The position numbers were made by a program, and so were the translations under genes. The notes beneath the pieces are model-generated. The model did no database searches. It had not been told where the DNA came from and saw only the letters and a list, made by a program, of their open reading frames with translations. DNA of 64,000 bases from Candidatus Melainabacteria bacterium. GTDB lineage: Bacteria; Cyanobacteriota; Vampirovibrionia; Obscuribacterales; Obscuribacteraceae. Location of the stretch: NCBI GenBank assembly GCA_003963305.1, contig RXJR01000006.1, positions 1 through 64,000 of the forward strand, in the 5' to 3' direction. Of the stretch, positions 25,894 through 35,599 are shown in pieces (positions within the stretch are counted from its first letter, which is position 1; each line of letters opens with the position of its first letter).

Positions 25894-26340
25894 ATGGTTC
25901 AATCAACCTCACTCAGAGAACCAATTTACGCTGAAAGAGAGCAGGCGGCTGCTGTACAGGCGTTTGGCAAAGCGCTGCATACTATTAAACAGGCACGCCT
26001 GGTAGGTCCAGAGGGGCAAGAAATACCGCTTCCTGAGCCCCTTTACCGTGTTCTTGAGCAGGTTGTTCCATTACTTGCAGCCGACATGGCAGTGTCAATT
26101 GTTCCAGTTGGACATTTGCTTACTACGCAAGAAGCAGCGGATTTGCTCAATGTGTCGAGACCGTATCTCATCAAACTTCTACAAGAAGGAGACATCAGTT
26201 TCGAGCGAGTGGGAACGCATCGACGCATTCGATTCGAAGATCTCATGGAGTATAAACACAAGCGCGACAAGAAGCGTAGAAGCGCGTTAAAGAAACTCAC
26301 GAAGATGGCACAGGAAGCTAGCCTTTACGATGAGGAGTAA
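25894..26340 (+). CDS. antitoxin with excisionase-type HTH
   Basis: 148 residues. N-terminal about 75 residues are helical; residues 76-125 are a MerR/Xis-like helix-turn-helix (LLTTQEAADLLNVSRPYLIK, then FERVGTHRRIRFEDLMEYK). A short acidic C-terminal tail (ASLYDEE) may cover the toxin. This layout is standard for antitoxins paired with long PIN toxins. AGGTG before the ATG. The toxin gene follows after five bases. Should bind the operator at 25838-25871. Confidence 0.85.
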   Translation: MVQSTSLREPIYAEREQAAAVQAFGKALHTIKQARLVGPEGQEIPLPEPLYRVLEQVVPLLAADMAVSIVPVGHLLTTQEAADLLNVSRPYLIKLLQEGDISFERVGTHRRIRFEDLMEYKHKRDKKRRSALKKLTKMAQEASLYDEE

Positions 26341-26345
26341 ATCGC

Positions 26346-26897
26346 TTGGCAGTTTTTCCAGCTGTTCTTGACGCGTGTGTTCTTTTCAATCGTCCCGTAA
26401 CAGATACCCTTCTGCGGGCGGTCGAATACGGGCTCTACCGTGTGCATTGGTCACAGCTTATTCTTGACGAGACTACGCGAAACCTCATAAAACGAAGAAA
26501 AATGAATGACGCTCAAGCAGCACATTTACAAGAAGAGATGGCTAAAGCCTTTCCAGAAGCAATGGTGTCCGTACCGGACAAGCTAATCGAGCAGATGACC
26601 AATGATGAAGGCGATCGCCATGTCACTGCTGCCGCTGTAGTCGCTCAGGCGCAAGTGATCGTGACTTTCAACATAGACCACTTCAAACCGAAAGATCTTG
26701 AACCATGGAATCTCGAAGCGCAGCACCCAGACGTATTTCTATCGCATCTGTTCGACCTGGATTCTTTTCTCTTCCTTCAAATAATCGAAGAACAAGCTGA
26801 AGACTTGACTGACGTGAGCGTGCCAGAGCTTTTAATGAAGCTTGAACCACATGTACCAAATTTTGTTTTACAGGTTCGCTCGCTCGCATCGTCGTAG
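26346..26897 (+). CDS. PIN-domain toxin (ribonuclease)
   Basis: 183 residues starting at TTG 26346, GAGGAG seven bases upstream. PIN fold with conserved acidic residues: VLDACVLFN (first Asp), LDETTRNLI (Glu), DEGDRHVTAAAV (Asp pair), VTFNIDHF (last Asp). A C-terminal extension of about 45 residues goes beyond the minimal VapC size (130-140 residues), as in the longer PIN toxins with Xis-type antitoxins. Metal-dependent RNA cleavage is the known family activity; its target is unknown. Confidence 0.88.
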   Translation: MAVFPAVLDACVLFNRPVTDTLLRAVEYGLYRVHWSQLILDETTRNLIKRRKMNDAQAAHLQEEMAKAFPEAMVSVPDKLIEQMTNDEGDRHVTAAAVVAQAQVIVTFNIDHFKPKDLEPWNLEAQHPDVFLSHLFDLDSFLFLQIIEEQAEDLTDVSVPELLMKLEPHVPNFVLQVRSLASS

Positions 26898-27098
26898 ATG
26901 ATAGTGGGAAAACCCTCAAAAACTTCAGTCAAGGTCGGCGCTTATTGACTACCTCAGAATAGACATCACGAAAAACTTAGCGCCAATTTTTGGCAAAGTC
27001 CTGACATGACGTTTGGTCAGCTGGTAACTTCAAACAGACCCAAGATCGGAATCACTCAAGTTTAGTCGGAGCATCGCGAACGTTCAGCAGGTGTCGAT

Positions 27099-27614
27099 CT
27101 ACTCAAGCCAATCTTCGAGCGCAGCGTTACCCGGCAAAGGACGCGCAGGATAGTGTTTCGTCTTACCGTTCGCTTCGTAAACGATCTTACTGCCGTTTTT
27201 CTTTTCTACTGTAACTGTTTCAATTTTCTCGCCATTTTTCTTTGATTCAGTCACGCTCACGACATCTCGCTCCCTGCGTGCGTGTTCGGCAATCTTGTGT
27301 TGAACTTCGTTGGCGCTTTTCACGATTTCGTCCCAGGATTTCAACTTAGGCAATTCATCAGGGGCTGAATGCTTGACGCCCTTTTCTGCCTTGTCGTACA
27401 AAGGTTGTGATTTAGTGTCATTGAATTGTTTAAGCAAATCATCACAGGAAGGAAGGTCACAGGTCGGCAAAAAACTCTTTGAAGCGCTGATCGCTTTCTT
27501 GTATAAGTCGTTGCCGCCCTGGGTGAAAAGCGCTTCTGTAGAAAGTGCCGTAGTAAATTTCTGGCTGGATTCGGTGCGACCTTCAAAACTCTCAGCGGCT
27601 GAATTAAATGCCAT
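27099..27614 (-). CDS. hypothetical soluble protein
   Basis: 171 residues from ATG 27614 (GAGGAA six bases upstream; the ATG at 27644 has none). Charged, Lys/Glu/Ser-rich and largely helical; the C-terminal third has a beta-strand rhythm (IETVTVEKKNGSKIVYE) that resembles a short repeat of Lys-Asn-Gly turns. No family recognised, no signal peptide or membrane segment. Confidence 0.6.
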   Translation of the reverse strand: MAFNSAAESFEGRTESSQKFTTALSTEALFTQGGNDLYKKAISASKSFLPTCDLPSCDDLLKQFNDTKSQPLYDKAEKGVKHSAPDELPKLKSWDEIVKSANEVQHKIAEHARRERDVVSVTESKKNGEKIETVTVEKKNGSKIVYEANGKTKHYPARPLPGNAALEDWLE

Positions 27615-27837
27615 TTCCGTATTCCTCACTTTTGCTCGACGCATGGGCGTTCTCTACCGATGGAGGGAGAATACGGAAAACTTGTATACAAGTTGTTTGC
27701 GTGCTTGCTGACGCGAATTCTGAAACCAGGTCTATACGCGCAAGGTTATTCTGCTCCTGCTCGAACTAAGTTTCGTGACCCTCCACTAAACATCGACACA
27801 AAAGTCTGGATCCTGGCGACGATTCGGGCATAATCTA

Positions 27838-29724
27838 TTGCAATCTAGTGCGCAGGCACACAGCCGCAGCAGGGAAGGGGCAGCTCTGAATCTACTATCA
27901 AATCTCAATGCCAATCAGAAGGGACTGCTCTTGATACTGGTTCCTATCGTTTTTGAATTGATTTCCCTTTCGGTATTGGCAGGCACGCTCCTCTCCGCTG
28001 AAAAAGAGCTCACCACTCTGGAGCACGAGCAGCAAGTACTTCTCGATCTGCACAACATCGCCCGAATTTGCACACAAGCCTTTTTTGTGGTTGGTCGTAG
28101 CGACCAATCCGCAGACACCACCGAAGCTTTACGCGAGCTGGAGAAAGTCGAAGAACTCCTCAACACCATAACGAAAAATCGAGCCCTCAATCGAACTATC
28201 AGTCCTGAATTGAACGAAGTCATGGATGAAGCACAGTCGATGCTGCGAAGCATCTTAGCTATCGAGCAACAAGCAAAACGATATTTACTGGGTCCTCACG
28301 AGAGAATCACCCACATCGACGGCTTCCGCAGAGAAGTGGTGTCAACTGTAATTCAGTTCAGTGAACTATCGCACAAAATCGTCGCTATAGAATCAACTGT
28401 AGAAGCGACCAATGAGCAAGCGGTGTCAACCATCCGCCTCAAACTGAGTTTGTTGCTCTTATCAATCATTTCTTTGAGTGTACTCCTCACAATCGGACTG
28501 GTTTCGCTGTTTACGCGCGACTTACTTGGACGACTGTCATTGGTGAGCGATAGCGCAATCAAGCTAGCCATACGCGAGAAGTTGCCGCCATCTCAAGGCG
28601 GCAAAGACGAAATCGCCCAACTTGATCGAGCGCTCCATGATGCCGAGACAATTTTGACCGATGCTCGCATGCATGAAATGGCTATCCTAGACAACGCAAA
28701 GGACGTCTTATGCTCGTTAGACAAAAATCTGAAATTCGTCACGGTAGGTGATTCTGCAGTAAAAGAGTGGTCGTTCGAGCAATCGTCTTTAATCGGGAAA
28801 TCTCTATTGACCCTGGTGACTGCCGGTACTCTAGAGGTCACTAAAAACACACTTCAGCGCATAGGAACTGGTCCAGCGGAAGGCACACTTGAAAATGCCA
28901 TAGTCTGCGGAGACCGCTCGATAAAATACTTGCGCTGGTCGATACGTTGGCTAACGGCAAAGCAGATCTATTCTTGCGTCGTACATGACATTACAGAACT
29001 GGTAGAAATAGAACAATTGAAAAATCAGTTCCTCAGAATTGTCAGTCACGATCTGCGCACACCACTCAATTCTATCGGGCTGAGTGTTGACCTGCTTCTT
29101 TCAGGAAGGAACGGCATTCCAGGTACAGCCGTTGAAACGCAGCTACTCAAAATTCAACCGATCAGAGTTCGATTAAAGACTCTTATTGACGAACTTCTCG
29201 ATTTAGAAAAATTGAAATCAGGAACCTTTGTTACTAATACAAAGTGCTTGCGAGTACATGGCTTTTGCTCACTGGGAATTGAGGCGGTGAGCTCATTAGC
29301 AGAAGCCGCTCAGATAACTATAGTAAGACCGATGAACGACGCTTTTGTTATGGGCGATGAGGGACGCCTGATTCAAGTCGTCGTCAATTTGCTATCCAAT
29401 GCAATAAAGTTCTCCCCACCTGGATCGCGCATTACTGTAAAAATCGAAAAGCAAGCAGACGTCGTGGAAGTGCAGATTTCTGACCAGGGATGCGGTGTGC
29501 CTCCCGAAGATTTGAGCGTCGTTTTTCAAAAGTACAAGCAATCGAGAGCTACCGCGAACCGCACTAAAGTTCATAGCAGTGGACTGGGGCTAGCTATAGT
29601 GAAATCAATAATCGAAGCACACGGCGGAACTCTGGGAGTATTTAACAATCAGGATGCCGGAAGCACTTTCTGGTTCAATTTGCCTCGCTATCGCAATCCC
29701 GAAATCGAAGATGAGGAGCTCTAA
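27838..29724 (+). CDS. membrane PAS-type sensor histidine kinase, first of pair
   Basis: 628 residues from TTG 27838. A CTG at 27886, right behind GGAAGGGG and giving the same N terminus as its neighbour, may be the true start. Two membrane helices (about residues 30-52 and 205-227) enclose a helical sensor loop; then a HAMP-like linker, a PAS-like domain (ILDNAKDVLCSLDKNLKFV), HisKA with VSHDLRTPLNS (phosphoacceptor His), and HATPase with NLLSNAIKFSPP, ISDQGCGVP and SGLGLAIVKSI. Autophosphorylates and passes phosphate to a response regulator, probably the OmpR-type one at 31480. One base separates it from the second kinase gene. Confidence 0.88.
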   Translation: MQSSAQAHSRSREGAALNLLSNLNANQKGLLLILVPIVFELISLSVLAGTLLSAEKELTTLEHEQQVLLDLHNIARICTQAFFVVGRSDQSADTTEALRELEKVEELLNTITKNRALNRTISPELNEVMDEAQSMLRSILAIEQQAKRYLLGPHERITHIDGFRREVVSTVIQFSELSHKIVAIESTVEATNEQAVSTIRLKLSLLLLSIISLSVLLTIGLVSLFTRDLLGRLSLVSDSAIKLAIREKLPPSQGGKDEIAQLDRALHDAETILTDARMHEMAILDNAKDVLCSLDKNLKFVTVGDSAVKEWSFEQSSLIGKSLLTLVTAGTLEVTKNTLQRIGTGPAEGTLENAIVCGDRSIKYLRWSIRWLTAKQIYSCVVHDITELVEIEQLKNQFLRIVSHDLRTPLNSIGLSVDLLLSGRNGIPGTAVETQLLKIQPIRVRLKTLIDELLDLEKLKSGTFVTNTKCLRVHGFCSLGIEAVSSLAEAAQITIVRPMNDAFVMGDEGRLIQVVVNLLSNAIKFSPPGSRITVKIEKQADVVEVQISDQGCGVPPEDLSVVFQKYKQSRATANRTKVHSSGLGLAIVKSIIEAHGGTLGVFNNQDAGSTFWFNLPRYRNPEIEDEEL

Positions 29725-29725
29725 T

Positions 29726-31474
29726 ATGAACCTGCTCCAGCGAGGCATACTGGTCACAACTTTTCCGCTTATTTGCCAGATCCTGTTTGTTGGCTGGCTG
29801 AGTTTTCTTTTGTGGCAAGTTCAAACATCACTAATCAGAATTTCGCACGCACATCAGATTACGAAAGAGACACACGAGTTAGTTGCGAATCTCACTCAAG
29901 AGAACGTTATGAATTTACTTTCTCTGGAGCCGCAGCCAATCGCAGCTACCATGGACAAATTCAATAAAAGCATCGACCATTTAGCATCCGAGACCAAAGA
30001 CGACCTGGCACTGCAAGAACAATTGAACAAAGTACGGGCAGCATCCGATAACAATTTCCGCGTCATCTTGCTTCGCGCCAGGCATGGACCACAGTGGCAT
30101 CAGCTCGAGATCGATCGCCAATTAATGAAATACAGCAGTATTTTTTACTCTGCCAGTTCAGCCCTGATCGATCAAGTGGAAATGAAATACGGGGCGCATC
30201 CGGTCGATATAGACAATTTAAAAATGTACATTGCCTCGGCTATCGCCTTTGCCGTTCCAAGCAGCCTGATTATCTCGTTTTTGCTAGCTCGAAGTTACGC
30301 GCGTGGAATTCGAAACCCATTAACACACATTTGTGCGAACAGCCAGTTGATGTCCAATGAGCAACCACTCCTGGAACCACTTAAGAGTCATGACGAAATT
30401 GGTCGTTTAGATCGCCTGATCCATCAAGTTGCACGATCGCTGGAAGAGACTCTCGCCAGAGAAAGAGATCTCATTAGCAATGCCGCAGAACTGATCTGTG
30501 TTATCGATGTTAATGGATTTTTCGTTAGCGCGAACCCTTACGCCGAGCGCCTTCTTGGCGTTAAATCTGAACAAATTATCGGCAAGCACTTAGTCGATGT
30601 GGTGGCTCAGCACGATAGAAGCACAGCAGACGACAAGATCGGAAAGACACACGCTGATCAGGGATCGTCTGTTTTTGACCTACAGCTTGTGAGAGCAGAC
30701 GGTGAACTGATTGATACTACCTGGTCAATTTTCTGGTCAGCGATGAGGCAAAGTTTCTTTTGCGTGGTGCAAGACGTTACGGAGCAAAAAAAGGTTGACC
30801 GCATGCGTCAAGATTTTGTGGATATGATTAGCCATGACCTTCGCAGTCCGCTTTGCGCGATCAATGTTTCGCTAGAAGTTGCGTATGAGCACGCAAAGCG
30901 GCTTGGACTAGATGACACCTTATCAGAATTGAAGTCTTCTATAAAAAACACAGAGCTCTTGATAAATTTCGTTAATAGCCTTCTCGATTTCCAGAAGTTG
31001 AAGTCAGGCAAAATGGAAATTCAGCGAGTGAGATGCGACATAGTGCAGCTAATATCGCAAGCATCCGATTTGGTGCTCAGTTCTGCGGAAGCGAAAGGCA
31101 TCAATGTCGAGATTCCATCCAATCAATGTTTCGTCGAATGCGATCCTCAAAAAATAATTCAAACAGTAATGAATTTACTCAGCAACGCCATCAAGTTTTC
31201 AAACAAGAACACCAGTGTGTGCGTCTCAATCGAACATCTTGCGAATTTTACAAAGGTGCTGGTCAGCGACAATGGTCCCGGGATTCCGGAGGAAAACCGC
31301 GAAAACATTTTTGATGCCTTCTATCAAATCGGCGCAGCCAACTCAAAAGAAGGCACTGGGCTCGGTCTGGCGATATGTAAGCTAATCATTGAAACGCACG
31401 GCGGAACAATCGGCGTCACAGGCAACCATCCTAACGGCAGCATCTTTTGGTTCACGCTGCCCAACTCGCAATAA
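29726..31474 (+). CDS. membrane PAS-type sensor histidine kinase, second of pair
   Basis: 582 residues from ATG 29726 (GAGGAG overlaps the end of the previous gene). Same layout as the first kinase: membrane helices at about 8-30 and 170-192, a helical periplasmic loop, HAMP-like linker, PAS (AAELICVIDVNGFFVSANPY), HisKA with ISHDLRSPLCA, HATPase with NLLSNAIKFSNK, VSDNGPGIPE and GTGLGLAICKL. The two are probably tandem paralogues with different sensor loops. Ends five bases before the convergent response regulator gene. Confidence 0.9.
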   Translation: MNLLQRGILVTTFPLICQILFVGWLSFLLWQVQTSLIRISHAHQITKETHELVANLTQENVMNLLSLEPQPIAATMDKFNKSIDHLASETKDDLALQEQLNKVRAASDNNFRVILLRARHGPQWHQLEIDRQLMKYSSIFYSASSALIDQVEMKYGAHPVDIDNLKMYIASAIAFAVPSSLIISFLLARSYARGIRNPLTHICANSQLMSNEQPLLEPLKSHDEIGRLDRLIHQVARSLEETLARERDLISNAAELICVIDVNGFFVSANPYAERLLGVKSEQIIGKHLVDVVAQHDRSTADDKIGKTHADQGSSVFDLQLVRADGELIDTTWSIFWSAMRQSFFCVVQDVTEQKKVDRMRQDFVDMISHDLRSPLCAINVSLEVAYEHAKRLGLDDTLSELKSSIKNTELLINFVNSLLDFQKLKSGKMEIQRVRCDIVQLISQASDLVLSSAEAKGINVEIPSNQCFVECDPQKIIQTVMNLLSNAIKFSNKNTSVCVSIEHLANFTKVLVSDNGPGIPEENRENIFDAFYQIGAANSKEGTGLGLAICKLIIETHGGTIGVTGNHPNGSIFWFTLPNSQ

Positions 31475-31479
31475 CTAAA

Positions 31480-32157
31480 CTACTCCTGATTATCGAGTAG
31501 ATAGCCGGACCCTTGCACGGTGCGAATCAGATCAGACTTACCGGCACTCTCCAGCTTCTGTCGAAGGTTTCGCATCCAACTTCTTACCGTCTGGCTGGAG
31601 GCACTTTTATCTGATGGCCATACCGCATCTAGTATGTCTTTCGATCCGAAAAAACGATTCGGATGTCTCAAAAAATGCTCAAGCAGTGCAGATTCAGTTG
31701 GCATCAAGCGATAGGGAACGTTATCCACGAACATAGTATGCGAAGGCGCGTGCAGAACCAAATTCCCGCATCTCAGCTCATTATGGAGCAGACCAGCTGT
31801 TCTGCGCATTACGCTGCGAATGCGGCTTGAAAGTTCTCTCACGTCAAACGGTTTAACGAGATAGTCATCAGCGCCAATATCCAATCCTTCTAATTTATCT
31901 GTTATTTCGCCGCGCCCAGTCAGAAAAATAATGGGCGTTCTCCCGCCGGTTGCACGGAATCGCTTGCAGACCTCGGTTCCAGAAATCCCTGGCAAAGTAC
32001 GATCTAACAGCACGACATCGAACTGAAAATTACTCAACATCTGCAGAGCGTCTTCGCCCGTGTTGACCGATTCGAAAAGATAACCTTCGTCAGAAAACCA
32101 AATTTTGAGTTTCTCTGCTAATTCGCCATCGTCTTCGACCAGCAATAATTTTGCCAC
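31480..32157 (-). CDS. OmpR-family response regulator
   Basis: 225 residues. Receiver: acidic pair in LLVEDDGELAEKL, phosphoacceptor Asp52 in VVLLDRTLPG, Thr in IIFLTGRGE, Lys in DYLVKPFD. Winged helix C terminus: MPTESALLEHFLRHPNRFFG, SSQTVRSWMRNLRQKLE, IRTVQGSGYLL. A DNA-binding transcription factor, most likely served by one or both histidine kinases that face it. Confidence 0.93.
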   Translation of the reverse strand: MAKLLLVEDDGELAEKLKIWFSDEGYLFESVNTGEDALQMLSNFQFDVVLLDRTLPGISGTEVCKRFRATGGRTPIIFLTGRGEITDKLEGLDIGADDYLVKPFDVRELSSRIRSVMRRTAGLLHNELRCGNLVLHAPSHTMFVDNVPYRLMPTESALLEHFLRHPNRFFGSKDILDAVWPSDKSASSQTVRSWMRNLRQKLESAGKSDLIRTVQGSGYLLDNQE

Positions 32158-32200
32158 TTTTCATAATCTCGGCCAAACACACACAAAATAGCATATTCCC

Positions 32201-32653
32201 CTAGGCCACCATGGCTAAATTCTTTCGCGCAGCCTCCAGTCCCTTGGCAGCTGCGATGGCAAAACTTACTCTGGCAAGGGTGAGATCTGCTTCTTCCGTG
32301 AGACCAAAACCCATCATCAGACCTAGATTATTTTCTGCACTCGGGCATCCTCTTGATACAGCCTCTTCGAGGAGGAATCTGGCGATAGTGTAATTTCTTT
32401 CCACGTGGATCCCCTGCACATACATGTAAGCCAGGTTTGAAAGTGCGGAGAGGCAGCCATGGTTGCACGCAGTCTTGAACCAGTAATAGGCCGCGGAACT
32501 GTTCCGATCAATATCTGTGCCAGCCAGAAGCGCGACGGCAAAGGAATTTTGTGCCTCAGCATCATTTTCCAGAGCTCGCAGCCACAATTCGCTTGTTGCA
32601 ATGTTGAAGGCTATTTTCTGTTCTGGAGCAAAATTTTGAAAACCGCATTCCAT
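32201..32653 (-). CDS. Sel1-repeat protein
   Basis: 150 residues, no signal peptide. Repeats of the Sel1 type: WLRALENDAEAQNSFAVALL, YYWFKTACNHGCLSALSNLA, ARFLLEEAVSRGCPSAENNL, ARVSFAIAAAKGLEAARKNL, each about 36 residues with the A-x-x-x-L-G/A pattern. Such alpha-solenoids mediate protein contacts. Follows the response regulator direction but with its own leader, which carries four 16-base tandem repeats. Confidence 0.8.
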   Translation of the reverse strand: MECGFQNFAPEQKIAFNIATSELWLRALENDAEAQNSFAVALLAGTDIDRNSSAAYYWFKTACNHGCLSALSNLAYMYVQGIHVERNYTIARFLLEEAVSRGCPSAENNLGLMMGFGLTEEADLTLARVSFAIAAAKGLEAARKNLAMVA

Positions 32654-32662
32654 GTGTCAAAA

Positions 32663-32726
32663 TTCCTTGTGATTGAATTTCCTGGCGATTAAGGTTCCTG
32701 GTGATTGAAGTTCCTGGTGATTGTTG
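32663..32726. repeat. four tandem 16-bp repeats upstream of Sel1 gene
   Basis: Units start at 32663, 32679, 32695 and 32711, consensus TTCCTGGTGATTGAAG, with one to four changes each. They begin 10 bases upstream of the Sel1 start codon, in its leader. Equal spacing suggests a regulator array or recent slippage. Confidence 0.75.
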
Positions 32727-32844
32727 ATGCCTGTAGTCTTTGCTGATAAGAGTTCAGCAGTCACGCTGATTGCGATAGCGAAACTTCAAGTGAACTCAAG
32801 ATAGACTAGAGAGCGTGCAAAATGCGTGCAACTCTAATGCCAGG

Positions 32845-33684
32845 CTAGCGGCTGGCATTTCCCAAATTTGACATCAGACGCTTCAATCTGTCTCTATCTT
32901 TATCGTAATTAGAACGACCGACCTCTTCATCGATATGAGTGCCGATAGCCGCTCCCGCTAACGAAAAGACAGCAGCACCAACTAACATGGCCGGGAGCTT
33001 CGGAAATGCATTCACTGCTCGCCCGAGAAACGCAGCACCAGCCTCTCCCTCACAACATTGACTGAGAGAGCGGAGGAAATTCATTCTCAACCGAGCACCG
33101 GCTCCTGCTCCCAGTATTGAACCGGCAGTGACACCAAGAAAACCAGCACCGATCTCTGTTCTGGCTGTCTGTTCATACAGTTGCCGCTCTCTATTGCTGG
33201 TGTCAGAACAACCTCCGTCCACTCTTGTTTTATATATGTCATGAAAAAGTTTGACATCTTCTTTTCTGATACCACTATTCAATCCCCAGGAGGCTCTGCT
33301 AAGTCCTTTTAAATCGTCAAAATTTGCAGACAATTCATCAAGCATGGCTTCGCGGCGAGATTCTGCAGGATTTATCCAGGTGCGCAGAGATGACGGCAGT
33401 CTTAAAGGATTGTGCTTATATGTTTCAATATCCGCCTCTGTTATTTGAGTTCGATCCCGAGAAATGGTCTGGAAAGAGTCGTTGAACTCTTTATAAAATT
33501 CTTCGGCTGTCAGTGCCGGTTTGGCGTTAACTGGTCTTGCTTGCTTTCCAATCAGATCTAGATATTGATTCGTCAAAGCGGAGGGTGAATGTTCGCCAAA
33601 CGATGAAGGCTTCTCGTGGTCATCGGATACGGATTTCTTTGCTAAACGCGTATCTTCGCATTTTGTCGAACTCTCAAGTGTCAT
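32845..33684 (-). CDS. hypothetical protein with glycine-zipper hydrophobic region
   Basis: 279 residues. The first 165 residues are polar and helical. Residues about 175-260 contain two Gly/Ala-rich hydrophobic stretches (IGAGFLGVTAGSILGAGAG and AMLVGAAVFSLAGAAIGTHI) of glycine-zipper type, then a basic tail. Similar hydrophobic Gly/Ala segments occur in the proteins at 49.8 kb and 54.2 kb, so this may belong to a lineage-specific set. Function unknown. Confidence 0.6.
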   Translation of the reverse strand: MTLESSTKCEDTRLAKKSVSDDHEKPSSFGEHSPSALTNQYLDLIGKQARPVNAKPALTAEEFYKEFNDSFQTISRDRTQITEADIETYKHNPLRLPSSLRTWINPAESRREAMLDELSANFDDLKGLSRASWGLNSGIRKEDVKLFHDIYKTRVDGGCSDTSNRERQLYEQTARTEIGAGFLGVTAGSILGAGAGARLRMNFLRSLSQCCEGEAGAAFLGRAVNAFPKLPAMLVGAAVFSLAGAAIGTHIDEEVGRSNYDKDRDRLKRLMSNLGNASR

Positions 33685-33880
33685 ATCTTTACTCCAAGCT
33701 ATCTTTTGAAAAGATGCACCAAAAATGCTTCACCTTCGGACACCGTCACCTTAGCAACACAAGTGTGCAAATACCGTGCAACTGCAAAAGCCGCGCAATT
33801 GAGCAATTGCCACAGCTTTGCACGCTATTTGCACCCGGAAAAATCTATGTTTAACGTACCTATATCTGAGGCAAGCGTAT

Positions 33881-35599
33881 ATGGCAAGTGAGATCAAAAC
33901 CGAAGAATTTGCCCTGACTGGCAAAAACGAGCAGTCATCGGTGGCAGCCGCGCTGTTGGCTGATACCTACAATGCTGTGAAATTTGCCGACAAGTATCCG
34001 ACCTGGATGTATGAGACTGTCCAACCGCTGTTGCTTGGTTTGGCGAGCGACAATAACGATAAATTAGATGAACGACAAAAAAACTTCTTTTCACCAGGCG
34101 AAACAATTGCGGCTGAGGAATCCAGTAAAAAGAATGAGCCTCGTATTGATTTTGATAAAGTTCCACGTCCCGGCGATTTTAGAGGCAGTATCCAGATTGA
34201 TGGAGTCGAACGTGAATATCTGCTGCACGTGCCACCCGGCTACAGCGGCAGCCAACCAATACCACTCGTGGTGGCTTTGCATGGATTAGGCGGCAACGCC
34301 AGCCAGTTTGCGCGTGAGAGCAACATAAGCACCCTGGCCGACAAACATAACTTTATTGTAGTTTATCCAGATGCAAGACCATGGTTCGGCGAGAAACAAT
34401 TGAAGATCTGGGACGCTGCTAACGGTCTGGTGAACGGGAACCAGGGCGACAACGAACTCAAGTTTTTACGGTCCATAATTGAGAAAACTCAAAGCCAAGC
34501 CAGCATCGACAGCCAGCGCATATACGTGACCGGAATTTCGAACGGTGGCATGATGACGTTTGATGCAGCGGCGGCTCTGTCCGACAAAATTGCAGCGATT
34601 GCCGTCGTCAGCGGTGCGATGAGTGGTAAAGAAAAGCCACCCAGTCAACCGCTCTCAGTACTAAATATACATGGCACCGATGACGCCATTATTCCAATCG
34701 AGGGTGTCGAAGGAGTGCCTTCTCTTCTTTCCGAGGCAGGAATTCCAACGCTTAAGCCAAACTGGTATGTGTCGAATTATTGGAATGCAGTTAATGGCAA
34801 CGCAGAACCATCGCAAATCGAATTTAAGGAGAATCAGGTCATTGAGCGCTGGACCAATTCTAAAAGCGGCGCCGAAGTCGAGCAGAGGATCATAATAGGT
34901 GGACGGCATAAACTGGATGAACCAGCACAGACAGCCGATGCTATCTGGCAATTTTTTATGCGCCACCCAAAGATCGCTTCAACTGAGACCAAAACTCCAC
35001 CGCATGATCATCCTCAAGACTCAGTAGCCGAACAAGCAAATGAAAACAGCAACACTGTTCTACCAAACTCACAGATAGGACATTTAGTGGAGCGTGTGCA
35101 GAACCTTCCTGATGGCTCCTTCAACCCCGGCAAGCTCTACTCGAAGCTAGAAGGTGGCTTGCACAATAAGCTGAGCACTAGATGCGATCAGTTAATCAGG
35201 GCAATAAATACTGCGTCGAAACAGGGAAACCATTTTGAGTTAAAGCTGAATCAGTCTGAAAAAATTCCATTGTCGACTCAAGTTCCTGCGCTTGGCACCA
35301 CGGTTAGCCTGGACGATCTCGAAATCGGCAATCTATCGTTTGATATGAGCAAAGAAAACAATCTGGTGCACGTAGAGCATGTTGCCGGTCTGACAATACA
35401 TGGCAACTTCTGGGGGTGGAACTTATCGAGTCGCGTGGATCAACTCGCTGAGCAGGTAAACAGGGAAGGGCAGCATTTTTACCGCCTTCAATTCGACAAC
35501 CCGATGCCGTATGTACTTCGACAGGTTTCGATGACTCCAGAGAAGTTGTCCGTTGATGTCAGAATGGAAACGGATGGAACGGCGACGATTATGCGCTAG
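33881..35599 (+). CDS. PHB depolymerase / feruloyl-esterase-like hydrolase
   Basis: 572 residues from ATG 33881 (CTGAGG upstream). N-terminal 95 residues are low in motifs, then an alpha/beta hydrolase domain of the LpqC/polyhydroxybutyrate depolymerase type: YLLHVPPGYSG, VVALHGLGGNASQF, nucleophile Ser in GISNGGM (about 219), Asp in IHGTDDAIIP (about 267), His in GGRHKLDEP (about 343). The C-terminal 200 residues form a separate domain without motif. No classical signal peptide, so either cytosolic or exported by another route. Ester substrate not predictable from sequence alone. Confidence 0.8.
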   Translation: MASEIKTEEFALTGKNEQSSVAAALLADTYNAVKFADKYPTWMYETVQPLLLGLASDNNDKLDERQKNFFSPGETIAAEESSKKNEPRIDFDKVPRPGDFRGSIQIDGVEREYLLHVPPGYSGSQPIPLVVALHGLGGNASQFARESNISTLADKHNFIVVYPDARPWFGEKQLKIWDAANGLVNGNQGDNELKFLRSIIEKTQSQASIDSQRIYVTGISNGGMMTFDAAAALSDKIAAIAVVSGAMSGKEKPPSQPLSVLNIHGTDDAIIPIEGVEGVPSLLSEAGIPTLKPNWYVSNYWNAVNGNAEPSQIEFKENQVIERWTNSKSGAEVEQRIIIGGRHKLDEPAQTADAIWQFFMRHPKIASTETKTPPHDHPQDSVAEQANENSNTVLPNSQIGHLVERVQNLPDGSFNPGKLYSKLEGGLHNKLSTRCDQLIRAINTASKQGNHFELKLNQSEKIPLSTQVPALGTTVSLDDLEIGNLSFDMSKENNLVHVEHVAGLTIHGNFWGWNLSSRVDQLAEQVNREGQHFYRLQFDNPMPYVLRQVSMTPEKLSVDVRMETDGTATIMR

